A DNA stretch of 22,924 nucleotides. It comes from Desulfobacterales bacterium (GTDB lineage Bacteria > Desulfobacterota > Desulfobacteria > Desulfobacterales > JAHEIW01). The notes under the pieces were generated by a model that saw only the letters and a program-made list of their open reading frames with translations, made no database searches and had not been told where the DNA came from. Shown here piece after piece: positions 7,504-15,387 of the stretch. The stretch's first letter is position 1; the number at the start of each line of letters is the position of its first letter. Where the stretch lies: positions 1 through 22,924 of the forward strand of contig JAQYWI010000079.1 of NCBI GenBank assembly GCA_030145015.1, read 5' to 3'. Position numbers and translations under genes: made by a program.

Positions 7504-8159
7504 GCTTTACGCTGATGGAAGTCCTGGTGGCAATCGCGATATTGGCTGTCGTGGTGACAACCATTCTGGCATCGTTTAATGCCGTGTTTTCGACGACGGA
7601 AGTTTTAGACGAAAGCGCGGATATATATGCAATGGCCAAAAATTGTATGAAGCGCATGGTGCTTGACCTCGAATCGATCCATATCGCTCAGCGGCCGATA
7701 TACAAGCCACCGGAACTTGATCAACCGCCGGATCCGTACCGCATTGTCGCAACCACCAAAGATATCGGTGGCACGGGATTTGCACAAATTAGATTTGCCA
7801 GCAGGGCCCACGTAAGTCTGGAAAAAAGCCCCCGAGAAGGAATTGCTGAAATCATATATTACGTTCAGCCCGGAGATGAAGGGCATCCGGTCCTAAAACG
7901 CGCGGATAACCTTTACCCGTATCCGGATTTTGAAGAAAGAGGCAGCGATCCGGTATTGTCTAAGTACGTCAAATCCTTGGCGTTTAAGTTTTATGACGCG
8001 GAAGGATCAGAATACGATGTCTGGGACTCGGATTCGGATGAATCCGGTTATGCCACTCCAAAGGTCATTGCAATTCGACTGGAATTAGCAAACAATTCCA
8101 CCTCGCAAACCTTTGAGACCCGAGTATTTTTGCCTATATTGCGGGAGAAAACCGAGTAA
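7449..8159 (+). CDS. gspJ: T2SS minor pseudopilin GspJ
   Basis: 236 aa. A 19-residue basic leader ends in ATG (Ala-Thr-Gly), then FTLMEVLVAIAILAVVVTTI with Glu at +5: a prepilin peptidase site and transmembrane/assembly helix. The larger globular domain is as expected of GspJ, which pairs with I and K at the pseudopilus tip. The leader is entirely made from a 7-bp repeat array, and the AGAGGA site upstream is part of the same array with an unusually short spacer of 3 nt. gspK starts 2 nt after the stop. Identity rests on the motif, length and I-J-K order. Confidence 0.9.
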   Translation: MSEIRRQKSAARSRQAATGFTLMEVLVAIAILAVVVTTILASFNAVFSTTEVLDESADIYAMAKNCMKRMVLDLESIHIAQRPIYKPPELDQPPDPYRIVATTKDIGGTGFAQIRFASRAHVSLEKSPREGIAEIIYYVQPGDEGHPVLKRADNLYPYPDFEERGSDPVLSKYVKSLAFKFYDAEGSEYDVWDSDSDESGYATPKVIAIRLELANNSTSQTFETRVFLPILREKTE

Positions 8160-8161
8160 GT

Positions 8162-9244
8162 ATGTTAAGAATGGCAAAAACGATTCGTAACAATCGGGGC
8201 ATCGCCCTTTTGTTGACGATTTCCGTGACGACAATTCTTGTGACCCTTGCTCTGGAGTACAATCGCCGGGCACGCTTTGCGGTTGTGTCAACCGCCGTTA
8301 CAAGGGACCGTCTGACCCTTGCGCACATGGCATCTTCCGGCATTCATGCGGCCATGGCATTGCTGGCAAAAGATCGGGCGGAATCAAATATCGATTCTTT
8401 CCAGGAAGACTGGGCAAATTCAGACAAAATCAATGAATTGCTGAAAGAAATTCCTTTTGATGACGGAACACTTTCGGTCACCATTGCCGATGAAATGGGC
8501 CGAATTCAGATAAATGCCCTGGCAAAATTTCCCGATAGCCGGAATTTCAACGAATCCCAGCGCCTGCTTCTGGAGCGCTATTTAAACTATTTCAAAGATG
8601 ACACTGAAGAAACACCGGAGGATAGCCAGCCGCCGGCGATTATCAATTCACTGAAAGACTGGCTCGATTCCGGCGACGATGAGGCCATTACCGGATTAAG
8701 CGGGGCCGAATCCAGCTATTATCAGGATTTAAGTCCGCCTTACAGCTCCCGCAACGGTCCGATATCCGACATCAATGATTTATTGCTGGTCAAGGGTATT
8801 ACCCCGAAATTATTTTACGGCAGCACCGAAAAGCCTGGAATCGCGGGCTTTTTAACCGTATACGGCATGGCACCGGGAACCGGTACCTCGTTTAACTTTC
8901 CCGGAAAAATTAACGTCAACACCGCCGAACTTCCGGTGCTGGTCGCCATGCTGCCTTCTGAAAACGTGGACATGGCCCAGGCCTTTTTCGATTTGCGCCA
9001 GGAAGCCGCCTCGGATAAAGATGCCCCTGACTTATCAGACGCAACGTGGTATAAAAACATCGCAGGAATTAGCGGGATCAATCTGGATACAAATCTGATC
9101 ACCACCGCAAGTGACATTTTCAGGATTGAATCAGCGGCAAAGGTGAACAATACAGGGTTGACCGTCACAGCGGTGGTCCAACGAACCCAAAATGCAAAAA
9201 CCGGCAAATGGACCTGCAAGATCCTAAGCTGGCAAACAATTTAG
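8162..9244 (+). CDS. gspK: T2SS minor pseudopilin GspK
   Basis: 360 aa. The leader ends NNRG13, then IALLLTISVTTILVTLALEYN. As usual for GspK the +5 Glu is lacking, which fits its place at the very tip. The long body is the helical-insert GspK type: a DEMGRIQINALA motif, an NSLKDWLDSGDDE helix-hairpin region and INVNTAELPVLVAML. These match the GspK core, where two SAM-like helical domains are inserted. M4 (8171) is an alternative start. It begins 2 nt after gspJ, so translation is probably coupled. In known systems GspK caps the pseudopilus and is involved in substrate contact and assembly initiation. Confidence 0.93.
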   Translation: MLRMAKTIRNNRGIALLLTISVTTILVTLALEYNRRARFAVVSTAVTRDRLTLAHMASSGIHAAMALLAKDRAESNIDSFQEDWANSDKINELLKEIPFDDGTLSVTIADEMGRIQINALAKFPDSRNFNESQRLLLERYLNYFKDDTEETPEDSQPPAIINSLKDWLDSGDDEAITGLSGAESSYYQDLSPPYSSRNGPISDINDLLLVKGITPKLFYGSTEKPGIAGFLTVYGMAPGTGTSFNFPGKINVNTAELPVLVAMLPSENVDMAQAFFDLRQEAASDKDAPDLSDATWYKNIAGISGINLDTNLITTASDIFRIESAAKVNNTGLTVTAVVQRTQNAKTGKWTCKILSWQTI

Positions 9245-9251
9245 AGAATCT

Positions 9252-10703
9252 ATGAGCAGAAAAGTCCTCGGCATTGATATCCGAAATCACTTCCTAAGCG
9301 CGGTGATTTTAAACAGCAGCCTGCGGGAATACCGGGTGGAGGATTATATTCACCTGCCCTTTTCCGGTTCCGACGACCCTGAAAAAGGACTGGCAGCCGC
9401 TTTGGAAACCCTCGCGGGAAAAATGGATTTAGCCGGCAGCGACTGTGTCGTTTCCATTCCGGCGGGTCTTTTTACCTTCCGAAATCTTCAAGTCCCCTTC
9501 AACAATTCCAAAAAAATCAGAATGGTTCTTCCATTTGAACTTGAACCGACACTGCCCTATGCGGTGGACGACCTGGTTGTGGATTTTCTCCCCTTAAATG
9601 GCTCCCCTGACGGTGAGCAGACCGAACTCATTGCCGCGGCTATTGAAAAAAACCGACTAACGCCGTACATTGAAGCCCTGGCATCGATTGAAATCGATCC
9701 CGAAAAGCTTACATTCAGTGGTTTACCCACCGCCCTGTGTCTGGCCCATCAGGCAGATCTGGAGGAAGACCAGCTATTTATCGAAGTTGACGAGGCCTCC
9801 GGCACCCTTTTCATGCTTGCCGGCGATCGTTTGCAGCTAATTCGATCGTTTCCATTGCCGACTGCCAGCCCCTCCAAGGCAAAAATGCTTAGTACGCAAA
9901 TCCAGCAAACGCTGGCAGCCTTCCAGGAATCCTCAGAATTGAATCTTCTGCCCCTTGAGGTGCTGGCAAGCGGAATCGGGCTGGATGAGGCCAATATGGC
10001 CGCAGATATCAGCAAGGCGCTGGATATACCGGTTAAGGCTGCCTCGATGGCCGACCGTCTGGGCATCCCGGTGGAAAGCTACACGGGAAACCCCTGGATC
10101 CCGGCACAAATGGACAATGCCCTGGCATTGGCGCTGATGGAGATCGAGGGCTTCGAGGCGCTCAATTTCCACAAAGGCCAGTTTGCAGCCCAGAAATTTT
10201 TAACCAAACACAAAACCCCTCTGATAAAAGCCGGCATACTGGCAGCAGCCGTATTGGCATTGATGTTTTTTAATGTCCTGATGCAAACCTATACCGTAAA
10301 CAAACAGGTCCACGGGATCGAACACCAGATGACTCAGATCTTTAAGGCCACTTTTCCGGAAGTGAAGACGGTCCGTTATCCCTATCCGGAGATGCAGGCC
10401 AGGATGCGGGAAATAAAGAAAAACGCAGCCTTTCAGGCCGAAGCCGGTCCCCATATACGCAGCATCGATATTTTAAACAGCATCAGCGAAAAAATTCCGG
10501 ATAATATCAAGGTGGATTTTAACCGGTTGGTCATTCAGCCGGGAAATGTGATAATCTCCGGTACCACGGACGCATTCAATTATGTGGACGACATTAAAAG
10601 CCGCCTGGAACAAATCCCGTATTTTAAAAAAGTCGCCATCAGCTCATCCAACATGGATCGCTCGGGAAATGAAGTTCGTTTTATGTTAAAGGTCACATTA
10701 TAA
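9252..10703 (+). CDS. gspL: T2SS inner-membrane assembly protein GspL
   Basis: 483 aa. The cytoplasmic part (1 to about 318) has the actin-like/PilM-like fold signature: KVLGIDIRNHFLSAVIL at the start, VVSIPAGLFTFRNLQVPF and FIEVDEASGTL. One membrane span lies at about 324-346. The periplasmic part ends in a small ferredoxin-like domain (about 400-483). GspL recruits the ATPase GspE to the membrane and binds GspM. It follows gspK by 7 bp and precedes gspM by 21 bp. The cytoplasmic part resembles PilM enough that the protein can be read as a PilM/PilN-like fusion, as known for GspL. Confidence 0.93.
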   Translation: MSRKVLGIDIRNHFLSAVILNSSLREYRVEDYIHLPFSGSDDPEKGLAAALETLAGKMDLAGSDCVVSIPAGLFTFRNLQVPFNNSKKIRMVLPFELEPTLPYAVDDLVVDFLPLNGSPDGEQTELIAAAIEKNRLTPYIEALASIEIDPEKLTFSGLPTALCLAHQADLEEDQLFIEVDEASGTLFMLAGDRLQLIRSFPLPTASPSKAKMLSTQIQQTLAAFQESSELNLLPLEVLASGIGLDEANMAADISKALDIPVKAASMADRLGIPVESYTGNPWIPAQMDNALALALMEIEGFEALNFHKGQFAAQKFLTKHKTPLIKAGILAAAVLALMFFNVLMQTYTVNKQVHGIEHQMTQIFKATFPEVKTVRYPYPEMQARMREIKKNAAFQAEAGPHIRSIDILNSISEKIPDNIKVDFNRLVIQPGNVIISGTTDAFNYVDDIKSRLEQIPYFKKVAISSSNMDRSGNEVRFMLKVTL

Positions 10704-10724
10704 AAAGTAGTAAACTTACTTACG

Positions 10725-11276
10725 ATGGAATTCATCAAAAAATACCTGAATCTTAAAAAGCTCAACCGGCGCGAAAAATTTATTATATACGCTGCCGGCG
10801 GTGTTGTAGGATTGCTGATCCTGGTCCACTTTGTGGTCACACCCTTTTTTGAAAGCAGAAAACAGATGCAGCGAAGCCTGCAGACCAAAAAGGGAGAGCT
10901 TGAAGAAATGCGACGCCTTCAAGCGGAACATGGTGCCTTGCAGGAAAACCTGCAGGTATCAAAAATCCGCTTTAGCAAAAGAGAAAAGGGGTTTACCCTT
11001 TATTCGTTCCTGGATCAACTGGCCGGCCAGGCCGGAATCAAAGACCGTATCAGCTCTATGAAGCCGACAAAAACGATCCAAAAAAACAGCAATTATAAAA
11101 TTTCACGGGTGGAAATGAAATTAGATAATATCACCCTGGAACAGCTCGCCAATTACCTGTACAGCGTTGAAACATCAAAAAATATGGTCATGGTGAAGAA
11201 GGTTTCCATTTCAAAACAAGACAAAAAGCAGGGCCTCATTAACGTAATTTTGCAAGTTGAAACTCTGGAGGCCTAA
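10725..11276 (+). CDS. gspM: T2SS inner-membrane protein GspM
   Basis: 183 aa. A short basic cytoplasmic N-terminus (KKLNRREKF) leads into one membrane span (about 19-39), a coiled-coil stalk (about 42-85) and a small alpha/beta periplasmic domain, which is the GspM/PilO layout. It stabilises GspL in the inner-membrane platform. Sequence conservation is low in this family, so the call depends on layout and its place directly after gspL. It is followed by a 262-bp repeat-rich spacer. Confidence 0.88.
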   Translation: MEFIKKYLNLKKLNRREKFIIYAAGGVVGLLILVHFVVTPFFESRKQMQRSLQTKKGELEEMRRLQAEHGALQENLQVSKIRFSKREKGFTLYSFLDQLAGQAGIKDRISSMKPTKTIQKNSNYKISRVEMKLDNITLEQLANYLYSVETSKNMVMVKKVSISKQDKKQGLINVILQVETLEA

Positions 11277-11280
11277 AACA

Positions 11281-11479
11281 AAGAAGTGACTAAAGTGAAC
11301 TAAAGTTTGAAGTGACTAAAGTTACGGTGTCGCTACGCTCCATCTTTTTTATTTATTATATAATGATCGTTCGACCCAGTCGTTCGACCCAGAGGCTCTC
11401 GACGGGAGGCTCTCGACGGGAGGCTCTCGACGGGTAGAATTCCTCAACTTTAGGCACTTTAGATCACTTCCAACTTTAG
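11281..11479. repeat. Inverted ACTTTAG-motif arms flanking the gspM-gspN spacer
   Basis: The left arm has CTAAAGT at 11290, 11300 and 11316, inside two exact copies of GAAGTGACTAAAGT. The right arm has ACTTTAG, which contains the complement, at 11447, 11456 and 11473. The arms could pair around a core that holds the 13- and 14-bp tandem repeats. A TATAAT at 11359-11364 lacks a -35 partner. Confidence 0.65.
11368..11434 (+). repeat. Tandem repeats, 2 x 13 bp then 3 x 14 bp
   Basis: CGTTCGACCCAG(T/A) occurs twice (11368-11380, 11381-11393). It is followed at once by GGCTCTCGACGGGA at 11394-11407 and 11408-11421, and a third copy at 11422-11434 lacking the last base. The copies are exact or nearly so, suggesting recent expansion. 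No coding role is seen. Confidence 0.9.
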
Positions 11480-11538
11480 CGCACACGCTTTAAAGAATTT
11501 TTGATATAGATTCTGGTTATTGGTTAATTGTGTAAAGA

Positions 11539-12402
11539 ATGCAAATTTTTAAAACCCGGATTGCATGGGCGATATACATCATTTGTGCGGCCCTGTTCTT
11601 TTTTTATTATCTTTTCCCGTCCGATGCGATAAAAGACTACCTGGCGGATCAGATCCGTCAGGCGCAGCCGAATCTGACGGTGAACATTAGTCGCGTAAAA
11701 CCTGCTTTTCCACCGGGTTTAAAACTTTATAATGTCAGCGTATATCATCTGGGTCAGACTATCGCCGGTCTTGACATTTTAAAAATATCTCCGGATATTT
11801 TATCATTATTTTTGGCCACAACCCATCTAACGTTTGAGGGCAACGGCTATGGCGGAATTCTAAAGGGTCGTGCGGACATCATCAAAAACACTGCGGGCCG
11901 GGAGGTGATGATTGATGCTGATCTTACCGGAATACAGGTGAATCAAATAGAAGCATTAAGCGCCGCAACGACACACAAAATCTCAGGGAATTTGGAAGGC
12001 ACACTGACATTTAAATCGAAGAGGCCCGATCAGGCGCTAACCGGGGATCTGATCCTTACGGGCGGTCAAATCGAATTTTCACCCCCGGTATTGAATCAAA
12101 ATGTGATAACATATGATACGATCGAAGCCGAGTTGGCGCTCAAGGGTGGCTCTTTGACCATTAACCGCTTTCAGCTCGAAGGGAATCAATTGGAGGCCGA
12201 TGTCGCCGGAACGATAAAATTTAGCGATCGATCAGCCAGAAAAATTCTAAATTTATCCGGAACCGTAAAGCCGAATGCGGAACTGCTCGCCAGGCTGAGC
12301 CGGAATGCCCCGGAACTGCTCAAAGGCAGCAATCTGGAAAATCAGGGCTTTCCTTTTAGGATAAAAGGTCCCCTGGATTCACCCCAATTTTCATTTTATT
12401 AA
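11539..12402 (+). CDS. gspN: T2SS protein GspN (AsmA-like form)
   Basis: 287 aa. One membrane span near the N-terminus (about 7-27, rich in Phe/Tyr) is followed by a periplasmic beta-rich domain. Features such as FPSDAIKDYLADQI and a central repeat-like strand pattern resemble the GspN family seen in Deltaproteobacteria and Leptospira T2SS operons, which is related to AsmA-type proteins. GspN is absent from many T2SS and its role is unsettled; an accessory envelope function is likely. It comes after the repeat-filled spacer and ends 4 bp before gspC. No strong ribosome-binding site is seen. Family identity is supported mainly by this layout and its place between M and C. Confidence 0.78.
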   Translation: MQIFKTRIAWAIYIICAALFFFYYLFPSDAIKDYLADQIRQAQPNLTVNISRVKPAFPPGLKLYNVSVYHLGQTIAGLDILKISPDILSLFLATTHLTFEGNGYGGILKGRADIIKNTAGREVMIDADLTGIQVNQIEALSAATTHKISGNLEGTLTFKSKRPDQALTGDLILTGGQIEFSPPVLNQNVITYDTIEAELALKGGSLTINRFQLEGNQLEADVAGTIKFSDRSARKILNLSGTVKPNAELLARLSRNAPELLKGSNLENQGFPFRIKGPLDSPQFSFY

Positions 12403-12406
12403 TCAA

Positions 12407-13291
12407 ATGATAATGACGGCTAAAAAATACTTTATGATCGTCAATGTGCTGCTGATTACCGCAGGCGTTTATTTTGGCGTCAGCGCTTTTTACACCATCG
12501 GCACGGGTTGGTTGAGCCCCGGGGAGGCGCCGCAGGCATCTTCCAGAAAGGTGGCTTTTAAACAACAAGACGATCATCCGCCTTTGTCGCGTTATGGTGC
12601 CATTACGAAACGAAATCTATTCAATACGAACCCGGATATCGAAGTTCCTGCCCGGGCGATTAATGTTGATAATCTGAAGGAAACGGACTTAAAGCTAAAG
12701 CTTTGGGGAACGGTAACGGGACAGGATCGCAAGGCCTATGCCGTTATTGAGGATACGAAGACCAGAAAACAGGAACTGTATCGCATCGGAGATAGCATTC
12801 AAGATGCAACCGTAAAATTGATTTTAAGGCAGAAGGTGGTTCTTAGTGTAAGCGATCGCGATGAAATATTGGGGATGGAAGAAATCGGAGCTGCAAAGGG
12901 GGGTAGAGAAAGCCCGCGTGTTGCCAGCAAAGCGGCGGCCGAGCCTCCCAAAATGCCCGTATCTTCCTATCCGCGGCAGCTAACGTTGAAAAGTGATCAG
13001 ATTCAAAGTGCTCTGGAAAATCTGGATCAACTTATGGACCAGGCCCGGATCCGGCCGCATATCGAAGATGGCAAACCATCGGGAATTTCCATCACGGGGA
13101 TCAAGCCCGATACGATCTTCAGAAAAATGCGGTTGCGCAATGGAGACATTATCACGGGAGTCAACGGCGACCCGATCGAAACGGTGGATGATGCCATGAA
13201 AATCTTTGGTGACCTATCATCGACTCCCGAGGTGCAGGTCGAAATAAAACGGCGCGGACGAAAGCGGGTCCTTAATTATAAAATTGAATAG
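12407..13291 (+). CDS. gspC: T2SS inner-membrane/periplasmic connector GspC with PDZ domain
   Basis: 294 aa. One span at about 8-30 is followed by the homology region (about 62-155), which contains the RYGAITKRNLFNT motif and KLKLWGTV-like strands and contacts the N0 domain of GspD. A linker (160-200) leads to a C-terminal PDZ domain (about 205-294) with PSGISITGIKPDTIF and LRNGDIITGVNG. GspC links the inner-membrane platform to the secretin and can select substrates through the PDZ domain. ATG 12413 is an alternative start. The stop codon TAG (13289-13291) is formed by a TA dinucleotide plus the first base of a MITE-like insertion, so the original C-terminus may have differed by a few residues. 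Confidence 0.93.
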   Translation: MIMTAKKYFMIVNVLLITAGVYFGVSAFYTIGTGWLSPGEAPQASSRKVAFKQQDDHPPLSRYGAITKRNLFNTNPDIEVPARAINVDNLKETDLKLKLWGTVTGQDRKAYAVIEDTKTRKQELYRIGDSIQDATVKLILRQKVVLSVSDRDEILGMEEIGAAKGGRESPRVASKAAAEPPKMPVSSYPRQLTLKSDQIQSALENLDQLMDQARIRPHIEDGKPSGISITGIKPDTIFRKMRLRNGDIITGVNGDPIETVDDAMKIFGDLSSTPEVQVEIKRRGRKRVLNYKIE

Positions 13292-13432
13292 AAGTGGCCT
13301 CAAAACCCCATCTGAGGCCCAATGGCTGCGTTGCAGGCCTCCGATAAATGCTCACATACCCATGTATGCTGCGCGTTATCGATCGGTCTGCGCCTTGCCC
13401 TTGAACCTCATCTGAGGTTTTGAAACCACTTC
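13291..13432. mobile_element. MITE-like palindromic element with TA target duplication
   Basis: A 142-bp element. The ends are perfect 7-bp inverted repeats (GAAGTGG / CCACTTC) within longer imperfect arms of about 34 bp that contain TCAAAACC and TGAGG blocks. The inner part is also palindromic around ACATAC-CCAT-GTATGC, with CCGATAA facing TTATCGATCGG. TA dinucleotides flank it at 13289-13290 and 13433-13434, as expected for Tc1/mariner or IS630-type insertion at TA. It has no coding capacity, so it would be non-autonomous. It fills the gspC-gspD spacer. Confidence 0.7.
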
Positions 13433-13454
13433 TAAAAACAATGGTTAAAAAAAA

Positions 13455-15383
13455 ATGAAGATATATTTCAAATTTCGCTTAATGCCAACTATCGCAGCCC
13501 TGGCGGTAATTTTAACCTTTCAGTTCAGCCAGATGAAATTCAGCATGGCTCAGGAGGTCAAGTCAGGGGCACACAAGCCTGCAAACGCGGAGCAGTTTGT
13601 GTCGATTGATTTCAACAATGTGGATATCAACGTTTTTATCAAGTTTATGAGCGAGCTGACCGCAACCAATTTTGTCGTCGATCAACGCGTGAAAGGCAAA
13701 GTGACGATTATATCTCCCTCAAAAATATCGCTCAAAGAAGCCTACAAGGTATTTGAGTCCGTACTGGAGGTCCACGGCTATACCACCGTAAAAGCCGGGG
13801 ATATCGTTAAAATTGTCCCCTCACCTGATGCACGTTCGAAAAATATAAAAACCCTGCTGCGCGAGGAAGCGGCCAGCCCTGAAGATAAGGTCGTCACCCA
13901 GCTGATCCCGTTAAAATACGCCAATCCGGTTGACATAAAGCGGTTGTTCACTCCCATGGTATCCAAAAGCAGCGTGATCCTGGCCTATGAGCCGACCGGT
14001 ACGATGATTATCACGGATGTGCATTCAAACATCCGGCGACTGCTTAAAATCCTAAGGCAAATTGATATCCCGGGCATCGGGCAGGAGATTACGGTGATAC
14101 CAGTTCAATATGCGGATGCAACCAAAATGGTGAGCCTTTTAAGCACCGTTTTCAAACCCACGCGCAAGCCGGCCAAAGGTGCCCCGCAACAGGCAGTCGC
14201 CATGGTTGCCGACGAGCGCACCAACATTATTGTCCTGTTAGCCAATAACCTAGACACCCTGCGGGTCAAGCAGCTGATTGCCATGATTGACAAGGAAACC
14301 CCCCGGGGTAAGGGAAAAATCCATGTCTACTATTGTGAGAACGCAATAGCCGAAGAACTGGCCAAGGTGCTTCAAGATGTGCCGACCCAGGAAGCCGGCG
14401 CCGCTAAGGGCAAAAAGGCTGCCCCGGTGGTCTCCGGTAAAGTAAGGATCTCCGCCGATAAGGCCACCAACAGCCTGATTATCACGGCCGATCAGGAAGA
14501 CTATATGGTCCTGGAAGAAGTTATCAAAAAACTCGATATCCCGCGCTCCATGGTTTTTATCGAATCGTTGATCATGGAAGTCGACATGGATAAAAGCCTT
14601 GACATCGGTGTCGACTGGCAGGCATTCGGGGAAACCTCGATTTCCGGAAAAGAAACTGCGATTGGCGGCCAGTTTAATAGTTCACAGGGCCTCATCGATC
14701 CCGGCGCTCTGGCCCAGGGCGGCTTAACGGTCGGCTTGATCACCGAGCCAACGAATATTGCCGGGCTCATGCTTTCCAATATTGCCGCCATTATAAACGC
14801 CGTTAAAACCGACGATGAATTTCGCATTCTATCCACACCCCAGGTGTTAACCACCGATAACGAAGAGGCCCGCATCACGGTGGGGGAAAACCGGCCCTAT
14901 CAGACCCGTTCGACCACCGATCCTTCCGGCGGAACATTTGAGTCTTTTGAATACCGTGATGTGGGAAAAATATTAAAAATCACCCCGCACGTGACCGAAG
15001 GCCGTCTGGTTCGCATGCAAATTTCGTTGGAGGTGACCAACATCGATCTGGCCTCGACCTTGACGACCTCATCGACATTGCCCGTAACCCAAAAACGCAC
15101 CGTTGACACGACGGTTATCGTTAAAGACAACCAAACCGTCGTCATCGGCGGATTGATCGAGGACTCCGAGACAACAAACGAGACCAAGGTGCCCGTACTG
15201 GGCGACATTCCTGTATTGGGGTGGTTGTTTCGAGACCGGTCGGAAACAAGCACAAGAACCAACCTGTACATTTTTCTAACCCCGCGCGTGATCAAGAGTC
15301 CGGCAGAGGCACGCGAGATAATGCGGGATAAGAAAGGTCAGATGGATACCGTCCGAGAAGGCGAAATAAAATTATATAAATAA
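13455..15383 (+). CDS. gspD: T2SS outer-membrane secretin GspD
   Basis: 642 aa. A signal peptide (cut near SMA32|QE) is followed by an N0 domain (about 47-125, starting FVSIDFNNVDINVFIKFM), N1 (about 146-205), N2 (211-280) and N3 (287-362, with a K/A-rich loop at 314-330). The secretin barrel (about 363-620) ends in VPVLGDIPVLGWLFR and TNLYIFLTPRVI, the family signature. It forms a multimeric double-walled gate in the outer membrane. No lipobox is present; a pilotin gene is not seen here. No ribosome-binding site is visible upstream: the 20 nt before ATG are the edge of the MITE and an A-rich run, with a tiny MVKKK frame (13441) overlapping the ATG as ATGA. gspE follows after 4 nt. Confidence 0.97.
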   Translation: MKIYFKFRLMPTIAALAVILTFQFSQMKFSMAQEVKSGAHKPANAEQFVSIDFNNVDINVFIKFMSELTATNFVVDQRVKGKVTIISPSKISLKEAYKVFESVLEVHGYTTVKAGDIVKIVPSPDARSKNIKTLLREEAASPEDKVVTQLIPLKYANPVDIKRLFTPMVSKSSVILAYEPTGTMIITDVHSNIRRLLKILRQIDIPGIGQEITVIPVQYADATKMVSLLSTVFKPTRKPAKGAPQQAVAMVADERTNIIVLLANNLDTLRVKQLIAMIDKETPRGKGKIHVYYCENAIAEELAKVLQDVPTQEAGAAKGKKAAPVVSGKVRISADKATNSLIITADQEDYMVLEEVIKKLDIPRSMVFIESLIMEVDMDKSLDIGVDWQAFGETSISGKETAIGGQFNSSQGLIDPGALAQGGLTVGLITEPTNIAGLMLSNIAAIINAVKTDDEFRILSTPQVLTTDNEEARITVGENRPYQTRSTTDPSGGTFESFEYRDVGKILKITPHVTEGRLVRMQISLEVTNIDLASTLTTSSTLPVTQKRTVDTTVIVKDNQTVVIGGLIEDSETTNETKVPVLGDIPVLGWLFRDRSETSTRTNLYIFLTPRVIKSPAEAREIMRDKKGQMDTVREGEIKLYK

Positions 15384-15387
15384 GATC

